Shown one piece after another: positions 57,076 through 64,000 of a stretch of DNA of 64,000 nucleotides (the first letter of the stretch is position 1; every line of letters starts with the position of its first letter). The notes beneath the pieces were generated by a model, which was not told the origin of the DNA, did not search any database, and worked only from the letters and a program-made list of their open reading frames with translations. A program made the translations under genes and the position numbers. This DNA is from Stenotrophomonas nitritireducens (lineage in GTDB: Bacteria; Pseudomonadota; Gammaproteobacteria; Xanthomonadales; Xanthomonadaceae). Location of the stretch: positions 37,853 to 101,852 of the forward strand of contig NZ_LDJG01000023.1 in NCBI RefSeq assembly GCF_001431425.1. The letters are read 5' to 3'.

Positions 57076-58120
57076 CCGGCGGCCCCGCGTCTGGGTATCG
57101 CAGCCGCTGTTCGACGACACCGTCGCGCAGCTGGCCGCGTACTGCGACGTGGTGGCCACGCCGGCCGTCACCGCGCACGACAGCGCGGCCCTGGCGGAGC
57201 ACCTGGCCGGCGCCGATGGCGCCCTGGTCACGCTCAACGAACGCATCGGCGCGGCCGAGATCGCCCATGCGCCATCGCTGAAGATCGTCGCCAACGTCGG
57301 CGTCGGCTACAACAACCTCGACATTCCCGCGCTGAGCGCGGCGGGCATCGTCGCCACCAACACGCCCGACGTCCTCACCGAAACCACCGCCGACCTCGGT
57401 TTTGCGCTGCTGATGGCCGCGGCGCGGCGCATCGTCGAATCCGATCGCTGGCTGCGCGAGGGCCACTGGGGGCAGTGGTCGTTCACCACCATGCTTGGCG
57501 CCGACCTGCATGGCAGCACCCTGGGCATCCTCGGCATGGGCCGCATCGGCCAGGCCATCGCCCGCCGCGGCCATCATGGTTTCGGCATGAAGGTGCTGTA
57601 CCACAACCGTTCGCGGCTGCCCGCGGACATGGAGCAGGCGGTCGGCGCGCGTTACGTGGATTTCGACGAACTGCTGGGCAGCGTCGATCACCTGTTGCTG
57701 GTGCTGCCGTATACCGCGCAGAACCACCACATCATCGATGCCGCCGCACTGGCGAAGATGAAGCCCACCGCCACGCTGGTGAACATCGCGCGCGGCGGCA
57801 TCGTCGACGAACTGGCGCTGGCCGACGCGCTGGCGCACGGCCGCCTGGCCTCGGCCGCGCTCGACGTCTACGAGAACGAGCCGGACGTGCGCCCCGAACT
57901 GCTGGCCCTGCGCAACATCGTGCTGACCCCGCATGTCGGCAGCGCCTCGCTGGCCACGCGCCGGGCGATGGTGCAGGTGGCGATGGACAACCTGCTGGCG
58001 GGCCTGGGCATCGGCCCGGATGCCGGCCATCCCGCCAATGCGGTCAATGCCGGCCTGCTGGCCGATGGCATGGCGCGCACGGGCAATGCCGGCACCAAAA
58101 TCGACATCAAGAAACGGTAG
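57068..58120 (+). CDS. D-isomer-specific 2-hydroxyacid dehydrogenase
   Basis: This 350-residue NAD(P)-dependent enzyme belongs to the glyoxylate/hydroxypyruvate reductase group. It has VGVGYNNLD, the Rossmann motif [15 protein letters not shown], and the catalytic triad: Arg in [10 protein letters not shown], Glu in DVYENEP, His in LTPHVGSA. It could be GhrB-like or a 2-ketogluconate reductase; the exact substrate is not clear. It overlaps aroC by eight bases, so the two are probably transcribed together. Confidence 0.88.
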   Translation: MADRRPRVWVSQPLFDDTVAQLAAYCDVVATPAVTAHDSAALAEHLAGADGALVTLNERIGAAEIAHAPSLKIVANVGVGYNNLDIPALSAAGIVATNTPDVLTETTADLGFALLMAAARRIVESDRWLREGHWGQWSFTTMLGADLHGSTLGILGMGRIGQAIARRGHHGFGMKVLYHNRSRLPADMEQAVGARYVDFDELLGSVDHLLLVLPYTAQNHHIIDAAALAKMKPTATLVNIARGGIVDELALADALAHGRLASAALDVYENEPDVRPELLALRNIVLTPHVGSASLATRRAMVQVAMDNLLAGLGIGPDAGHPANAVNAGLLADGMARTGNAGTKIDIKKR

Positions 58121-58204
58121 GGAGCCTCCGAGGCTGTCGCCGGAGGTTCCCCGAACCTGGCTCGACGTGTGTGTCCCCCCATCTCTTTCTTTCGAGTACA
58201 CCCC

Positions 58205-59230
<1,026 letters not shown>

Positions 59231-59493
59231 GGCAAGGCCCGCCGCACCATCCTGCATCGCCGGGGATGCGGCGCCATCCTGGGCCCGGCCGCTGGTCGGG
59301 CTTGGGCTTTCAAGGGGCCGCCAAACAATGCCGACCAACGGTCGGCCCCCTCCGGTACCGGTACCTGCCAACACCACCTGGAAGCATCTGGAGCAAAGCC
59401 TCCTTGGTAAGCGGGCGCGCCACTGCGCGAAGCGCGAACGGCGAAGCCGACCCGAAGGGAGAGCCGCTTGCGGCGAGTCAAGGCGCGGGGGTG

Positions 59494-59638
59494 TGGCAAG
59501 CGAGAGACGGGGCCCACGGTTTGCGAGGCAAACCGTGGGGCGACAGCGCGCAGCGCTGAGGTGTCTATGGCAGGCGAAAGAGGGCCCGCGGTTTGCAGCG
59601 CAAACCGTGAGGCAACAGCGCGCGGCGTTGGCGTGTCT
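59494..59638. repeat. Tandem hairpin repeats between asd and fimV
   Basis: Two imperfect units of about 72 bases (59494-59566 and 59568-59638) lie head to tail, both beginning TGGCA(A/G)GCGA and ending GTGTCT. Each contains a hairpin around GGTTTGC and GCAAACC. In the first unit the stem is a perfect 12 bases (59513-59524 with 59528-59539). They occupy part of the 477-base gap 59231-59707. The rest of the gap holds no gene I can support. A candidate -10 box TATATT for fimV lies at 59671-59676. The units resemble dispersed intergenic repeats or a double transcript end for asd. Confidence 0.75.
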
Positions 59639-59707
59639 CCCCCGCGGTATTCCGAATCCGGCTCTGCCGGTATATTGGCCGGCATGAAACCACGGGGCAG
59701 GAGCGCG

Positions 59708-61510
59708 ATGCGCTCGATACAAGGCGTGTTCGTCCTCGCGCTGGGGCTGTACAGCAGCGCCGCGCTTGCCCTCGGCCTGGGCAACATCCGCGTACTGTCC
59801 AGGCCCGGACAGCCGCTGGTGGCCGAGATCCCGGTGATCTCCAGCGACCCGGGCGAGCTGGAAAGCGCCACGGTGGCGCTGGCCTCGGCGGCGACCTTCG
59901 AGCGCGTGGGCCTGTCGCGGCCGGAAGGGCTGGTCAGCGAGCTCCAGTTCCAGTTCGCCCAGGATGCACAGGGGCGCGCCGTAGTGCGCGTGACCAGCGC
60001 GGCGCCGGTGCAGGTGCCGGCGCTGAGCTTCCTGATCGAGGTGGACTGGGGGCAGGGGCGGCTGGTACGCGAATACTCGGCACTGGTCGCCGCGCCGGAG
60101 GCCGCTACCGCGGTCGCCGAACCGGTGATCGAGGCGCCGGCCGCGGCGCCTTCCAACCTGATCGTGCGCGAGCCCGGGCCGGCGTCGGTGCCCATGTCCG
60201 GGCCGGCGAAGGAACCGGCGGCGGTCGCCGCACCCGTACCATCCACGCCTTCCGCATCCCGTCCGGCGCCTGTCGCGCGGCCGGCGGCCACGGCCGACGG
60301 CACGCTGGCGCCCGTACAGCGCGGCCAGACCCTGTCGGGGATCGCGGGCGAGCTGGCGCGCGACAACGGCGTTTCGCTGGACCAGGCGATGGTGGCGCTG
60401 CTGCGCGCCAACCCCGAGGCGTTCATCCGCGGCAACGTCAACCTGCTGCGGCAGGGGGCGGTGCTGCGTGTTCCCGGAAGCGGGGAGCTGGAGCGCACCG
60501 ACACGGCCGCTGCCCGCGCATTGGTGCGGGAGCATGTCGCGCAATGGCACCAGGCGCGCGCACCGATCCCGCAGCCGGCGGTGGTCGGCACGGCGACCGC
60601 CACCGCAAAGGCGGATGCGGTCGCGCCGGCGGCGCGCGATGCGCGGCTGGAAATCGCGCCGGCGGTGGCTGGCGCACATCAGACGGCAGGAATGACGACC
60701 GGGCTCCAGGCCGGTGGCGAGGGCGACATGGCGGCGAACGAACAACTGCGGCAGGCCAGGGAAGATCTCGCCACGCGCGATGCGGAACTGCAGGAACTGC
60801 GCGAGCGCGTCGCCGAACTGGAGAAACTGCAATCGCAGCAGCAATCGCTGATCGCGATGAAGGACAGCAACCTGGCCGCAGCGCAGCAGCGCCTGGCCGA
60901 GGTGGGGAAGAAGGAGCCGGCGGGCACCGCGCCATGGGCGTGGCTGGGCGTGCTGCTGCTGGTCGTGGCCGCGGCAGGCTGGTGGCTTTCGCGCCGTCGC
61001 CGGCCGTCGCCGCTTCCGCCCGCGCCACCTGCCGGTCGCGCCGCCGAAGGCGAACTGTCGGCGCTTGCCGCGGCGATGCCTGCGGTGGAAGAGGAGATCG
61101 CCACCGAGGTCGCGCCCGTGCAACCGGCTGCCGCGCCCGTCGAAGATGAGGTCGAGGTCGAGTCCGTTCCGTTCTGGTCGCAGCCGTCCACCGGCGCCAA
61201 TCCGCCGCGTTCGGCCCGGCAGGAGCCGGTGCTGCTGTTCGAGGCCTCGCGTCCATCGGGCGACGCCGCAGCGCCAGCCGCGCCGGCGGAACCGACTGTG
61301 CAGGAGGAAGGCGACTGGCTGGCCGGCGACATGGCCAGTCTGGCGCCGCTCAACCCTGCGCCTGCCGGCCGCGAGCGGCTGGAGCTGGCGATCGCCTACC
61401 TGGACCTGGGCGATGCGGAAACCGCGCGTACCCTGTTGAACGAAGTGGCCGCAGGCGGCGACGTGCAGGCGCGCGCCGAAGCGGTCGAATTGCTGGGGCG
61501 GTTGGGATGA
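59708..61510 (+). CDS. fimV: FimV-type pilus-assembly/polar hub protein
   Basis: FimV is an inner-membrane hub for polar type IV pili. This 600-residue protein is short for the family. It has a signal peptide (1-20, ending ALALG) and the FimV N-terminal domain ([26 protein letters not shown]). A Pro/Ala linker leads to a LysM-like PG-binding motif ([27 protein letters not shown]). A coiled coil ([20 protein letters not shown]), one membrane segment (about 409-427), and a C-terminal TPR-like unit ([21 protein letters not shown]) complete it. ATG 59708 follows AGGAG; 59684 is in frame too. Confidence 0.9.
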   Translation: MRSIQGVFVLALGLYSSAALALGLGNIRVLSRPGQPLVAEIPVISSDPGELESATVALASAATFERVGLSRPEGLVSELQFQFAQDAQGRAVVRVTSAAPVQVPALSFLIEVDWGQGRLVREYSALVAAPEAATAVAEPVIEAPAAAPSNLIVREPGPASVPMSGPAKEPAAVAAPVPSTPSASRPAPVARPAATADGTLAPVQRGQTLSGIAGELARDNGVSLDQAMVALLRANPEAFIRGNVNLLRQGAVLRVPGSGELERTDTAAARALVREHVAQWHQARAPIPQPAVVGTATATAKADAVAPAARDARLEIAPAVAGAHQTAGMTTGLQAGGEGDMAANEQLRQAREDLATRDAELQELRERVAELEKLQSQQQSLIAMKDSNLAAAQQRLAEVGKKEPAGTAPWAWLGVLLLVVAAAGWWLSRRRRPSPLPPAPPAGRAAEGELSALAAAMPAVEEEIATEVAPVQPAAAPVEDEVEVESVPFWSQPSTGANPPRSARQEPVLLFEASRPSGDAAAPAAPAEPTVQEEGDWLAGDMASLAPLNPAPAGRERLELAIAYLDLGDAETARTLLNEVAAGGDVQARAEAVELLGRLG

Positions 61511-61887
61511 GCGGGCAGGAGCCGGCGGTGAAGCACGAACGGCGCATCGACTATGTCGAGTTCGCCTCGCGCGATCCTTCCGCGAGCCGGCGTTTCTTCG
61601 AGCAGGTGTTCGGCTGGCGCTTCGAGGATTACGGCCCGGACTACACCGCGTTCGACGACGGCGGACTGCAGGGCGGTTTCTTCCGCGGCGAGCCGGCGAC
61701 GAGCGGGTCCGGCGCACCGCTGGTGGTGCTGTACGCGGCGCGGCTGGCGCCGCTGCAGGCGGCGGTGCTGGCGCAGGGCGGCATGCTGAGCAAAGCCGAA
61801 TTCACCTTCCCCGGCGGGCGCCGCTTCCAGTTCCTCGAACCCGGCGGCAACGAACTGGCCGTGTGGTCCGAACGCGACGCGGATTGA
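61507..61887 (+). CDS. VOC-family (glyoxalase-fold) protein
   Basis: The 126-residue protein has the vicinal-oxygen-chelate pattern: [26 protein letters not shown], then a beta-rich C-terminal half with [14 protein letters not shown] containing a metal-ligand-like Glu. Family members include glyoxalases and fosfomycin or bleomycin resistance proteins; the substrate here is unknown. It overlaps fimV by four bases, so it belongs to that message. In related genomes fimV is usually followed directly by truA. Confidence 0.88.
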   Translation: MSGQEPAVKHERRIDYVEFASRDPSASRRFFEQVFGWRFEDYGPDYTAFDDGGLQGGFFRGEPATSGSGAPLVVLYAARLAPLQAAVLAQGGMLSKAEFTFPGGRRFQFLEPGGNELAVWSERDAD

Positions 61888-61946
61888 ACGGGCGCCCGCT
61901 GCGGGCGCCGGCTCCGGCAAGCGCCGGCGAAACGAGAGGTTTGACG

Positions 61947-62720
61947 ATGCGCTACGCGCTGGGCGTGGAATACGACGGCAGCGGCTTCAAGGGCTGGCAG
62001 CAGTTGGGCGAAAGCGGCTGTGCGAGCGTGCAGGCCACGCTGCAGGATGCTCTTTCGTCGGTGGCCGATGCGCCGGTGAGCGTGGTCTGCGCCGGCCGCA
62101 CCGATGCCGGGGTGCACGGCGAATGCCAGGTGGTGCATTTCGACAGCGATGTCGCGCGCGAGCCGCGCGGCTGGGTGCTGGGCACGACCACGCGGCTTCC
62201 GCCTTCGGTGTGCGTGCGCTGGTGCGTGCCGGTGGCCGACGACTTCCATGCGCGATTCTCCGCGCGCGCGCGGCGCTACCGTTACCGCCTGCTCAACCGC
62301 CAGGTGCGTCCTGCGCTGTACCGGCAGACGCTGAGCTGGGAACGCCGGCCGCTGGACGCCGATGCGATGCACCGTGCCGCGCAGGCGCTGCTGGGCGAAA
62401 ACGACTTCAGTTCGTTCCGCAGCGTGCAATGCCAGGCGCTGCACGCCCGCCGCGAGCTGCAGTCGATTTCCGTCGCGCGCCACGGCGAGGTGGTCGAGGT
62501 GCAGGTGCAGGCCAATGCCTTCCTGCACCACATGGTGCGCAATATCGTCGGCTCGCTGCTGCTGGTCGGTGCCGGCGAGAAGCCGGAGTCGTGGATCGGG
62601 CAGGTGTTGGCGCTGCGCGACCGCACCCAGGCCGGGCCGACCGCGCCGCCGCAGGGGCTGGTGTTCGTAGGCCCGCTGTATCCTGACCAGTGGCAACTGC
62701 CGGCCGAGGTGACGTCATGA
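61947..62720 (+). CDS. truA: tRNA pseudouridine(38-40) synthase TruA
   Basis: TruA modifies uridines 38-40 of the tRNA anticodon stem. The 257-residue product begins [18 protein letters not shown] and has the catalytic motif [11 protein letters not shown] with the nucleophilic Asp. [10 protein letters not shown] and [17 protein letters not shown] are the other signatures. ATG 61947 was chosen; the frame is open upstream. It overlaps trpF by ATGA. Confidence 0.97.
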   Translation: MRYALGVEYDGSGFKGWQQLGESGCASVQATLQDALSSVADAPVSVVCAGRTDAGVHGECQVVHFDSDVAREPRGWVLGTTTRLPPSVCVRWCVPVADDFHARFSARARRYRYRLLNRQVRPALYRQTLSWERRPLDADAMHRAAQALLGENDFSSFRSVQCQALHARRELQSISVARHGEVVEVQVQANAFLHHMVRNIVGSLLLVGAGEKPESWIGQVLALRDRTQAGPTAPPQGLVFVGPLYPDQWQLPAEVTS

Positions 62721-63376
62721 CCCGCATGCTGTTCCGCACCCGCATCAAGTTCTGCGGCATGACCCGCGCCGGCGACATCCGCCTGGCCAGCGAGCTGGGC
62801 GTCGACGCGATCGGTTTCGTTTTCGCCCGCGGCAGCGCGCGCCGGGTGGCGCCGGCCGAAGCCCGCGCGATGCGCCAGGCGATCACGCCGATGGTCGATG
62901 TGGTGGCGCTGTTCCGCGACAACAGCCGCGAGGAAGTGCGCGAGGTGATGCGCACGGTACGGCCGAGCCTGCTGCAGTTCCACGGCGACGAGGACGACAC
63001 CTTCTGCCGTGCGTTCAACATGCCCTACCTGAAGGCGGTGGCGATGGGCGGTACGGAGGCGGTCACCGCGCGCAGCCTGCAACTGGCGCATCCGCATGCG
63101 GCCGGTTTCCTGCTGGACAGCCACGCGCCGGGCGGCAGCGGCGGCAGCGGCGTGGCCTTCGACTGGTCGCAGGTGCCCTCCGGGCTGCACCGGCCGTTCC
63201 TGCTGGCCGGCGGCATCCGCCCGGACAATGTGTTCGAAGCGATCGCCAGCGTGCAGCCGTGGGGCGTGGATGTCTCCAGCGGCATCGAATCGGCGCCGGG
63301 CATCAAGGATGGCGACCGGATGCGCCGTTTCGTCGAGGAAGTGCGCCGCGCCGACATGCACGACGCATCCGCGTAA
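62717..63376 (+). CDS. trpF: Phosphoribosylanthranilate isomerase
   Basis: TrpF isomerises phosphoribosylanthranilate in tryptophan synthesis. The 219-residue protein has RIKFCGMTR with the catalytic Cys, [32 protein letters not shown] with the catalytic Asp, and [13 protein letters not shown] 62717 overlaps the truA stop; ATG 62726 is also possible. In related genomes trpB and trpA follow nearby; here a convergent LysR gene comes next. Confidence 0.96.
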   Translation: MTRMLFRTRIKFCGMTRAGDIRLASELGVDAIGFVFARGSARRVAPAEARAMRQAITPMVDVVALFRDNSREEVREVMRTVRPSLLQFHGDEDDTFCRAFNMPYLKAVAMGGTEAVTARSLQLAHPHAAGFLLDSHAPGGSGGSGVAFDWSQVPSGLHRPFLLAGGIRPDNVFEAIASVQPWGVDVSSGIESAPGIKDGDRMRRFVEEVRRADMHDASA

Positions 63377-63381
63377 GCCCC

Positions 63382-63403
63382 AGGAGCGGCTTGGGCCGCT
63401 CCT
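63382..63403. repeat. REP-like hairpin between trpF and the LysR gene
   Basis: A nine-base perfect stem (63382-63390 with 63395-63403, loop TTGG) shares the AGGAGCGGC core of the REP-like pair at 1509-1617. It lies just after trpF, overlaps the last two bases of the stop of the convergent LysR gene, and may end both transcripts. Confidence 0.65.
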
Positions 63404-64000
63404 ACGCGGCCAGCTGCCGCCGCAACCAGTCCGCCAGTGCCTCGACCCGTGGATGTCGGTCCCCGCCGGCGGTGCACAGCGCCCATTGCCCTTCGGTATC
63501 GACGAAGCCCCACGGGGCGATGAGGCGGCCGTTGACCAGGTCGTCGGCCACCAGCGGTTCGGGGGCGATGGCGATGCCGAGGCCGGCGACCGCGGCTTCG
63601 AGCAGGTAATACAGATGCTCGAAACCGGTGCCTTCGCGCAGCGCCGCCGCGTCCAGGTCGTTGAGCGCGGCCCAGGTGGGCCAGGCCTGCGGCCGCGAGC
63701 GGGTGTGCAGCAGCGCATGGCCGAGCAGGGCGTCGAGCGGCTGGTGGGCGAGTACGTGCGCGCCACGCATGGATGGGCTGAACACCGGGCCGATGCGTTC
63801 GCTGCCCAGGCCGTGCACGGTCCAGCCGGCCGGCCACGGCGCCTGGCCGAGCAGGAGGGCGGCGTCCATCCCGGCCAGCCGCGGGGCGAAATCGCCGTCC
63901 TGCGCGGCCAGATGCAGGGTCAGCCCCGGCAGGTCGCGCTGCAGCTGCTGCAGGCGCGGGATCATCCAGCGCGCCAGCACGCTGCCCGGGCAGCCAAGCA
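63402..64000 (-). CDS. LysR-family transcriptional regulator, C-terminal part
   Basis: Only the C-terminal effector-binding half is in the window; the helix-turn-helix N-terminus lies beyond 64000. The visible part has GSVLARWMIPRLQQLQRDLPGLTLHLA and a LysR substrate-binding pattern (TGFEHLYYLLEAAVAGLGIAIAPEPLVADDL, GRLIAPWGF). An internal GTG at 63980 is not a real start, since the conserved frame continues upstream. Its place next to trpF suggests control of trpBA, a common layout in this family, but the targets are not shown. Confidence 0.85.
   Translation of the reverse strand, partial: LGCPGSVLARWMIPRLQQLQRDLPGLTLHLAAQDGDFAPRLAGMDAALLLGQAPWPAGWTVHGLGSERIGPVFSPSMRGAHVLAHQPLDALLGHALLHTRSRPQAWPTWAALNDLDAAALREGTGFEHLYYLLEAAVAGLGIAIAPEPLVADDLVNGRLIAPWGFVDTEGQWALCTAGGDRHPRVEALADWLRRQLAA

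Noticed and set aside
59468..59707. Upstream extension of the fimV frame through the tandem repeats
   Set aside because: The extension codes for low-complexity, repeat-derived sequence and would bury the signal peptide.

Overview
The window is GC-rich and gene-dense. Housekeeping gene order and protein sequences point to a gammaproteobacterium of the Xanthomonadaceae/Lysobacterales (Stenotrophomonas, Pseudoxanthomonas, Lysobacter or Xanthomonas type). The markers are ftsB-ispD-ispF-truD, surE-pcm-yqaA-nlpD, yhbY/rlmE-ftsH-folP-miaA-hfq-hflX, psd-SCO, prmB-aroC, and asd-fimV-truA-trpF. REP-like palindromes built on GTAGGAGCGGCTT support this placement. No species name can be given from the sequence alone.

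Layout. (1) 1-2703: end of ftsB, then ispD, ispF, a REP-like pair and truD. (2) 2741-41397: a block of about 38.7 kb between truD and the smr gene, which looks like an accessory island. It holds a nearly complete type VI secretion system (T6SS). One arm reads leftward: TraB/GumN-like gene, tssK, tssL, tssM, tssA, tssB, tssC, hcp, tssE. The other reads rightward: response regulator, PhnD-like binding protein, tssF, tssG, tssH, vgrG, LysM protein, and an unknown 786-residue protein. A PAAR-like gene, an OmpA-like protein, an MltA-type lytic transglycosylase, a complete hybrid sensor kinase and a degenerate kinase-like protein also lie in the block. No tssJ is seen. Nested in the island (6910-14401) is a two-partner secretion locus: a TpsA exoprotein, its TpsB transporter, and an exported TPR-CHAT (caspase-like) protein coupled to them. 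(3) 41446-45788: smr, then surE, pcm, a YqaA-like protein, nlpD and two small membrane proteins. (4) 45857-53240: Mth938-like gene and yhbY, divergent rlmE-ftsH, then folP-miaA-hfq-hflX. (5) 53356-64000: psd and SCO (leftward), prmB-aroC-2-hydroxyacid dehydrogenase, asd, a repeat-bearing gap, fimV, a VOC protein, truA, trpF, and a LysR regulator cut by the window end.

How the parts work together. The T6SS genes encode the baseplate (TssE, F, G, K and VgrG), the sheath and tube (TssB, C and Hcp), the ATPase (TssH), the cap protein (TssA) and a membrane complex (TssL, M). TssL here carries an unusual periplasmic tail, and the usual lipoprotein TssJ is missing. Cell-wall-facing proteins (MltA, OmpA-like, LysM/PG-binding) may help the apparatus cross or hold the wall. 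The hybrid kinase, LuxR-type regulator, PhnD-like protein and degenerate kinase together suggest a dedicated signalling circuit. The most distinctive points are the coupled CHAT-TpsB-TpsA operon, the A10 tract in tssM, the modified TssL and TssM, and the unrecognised large protein at the end of the vgrG operon.
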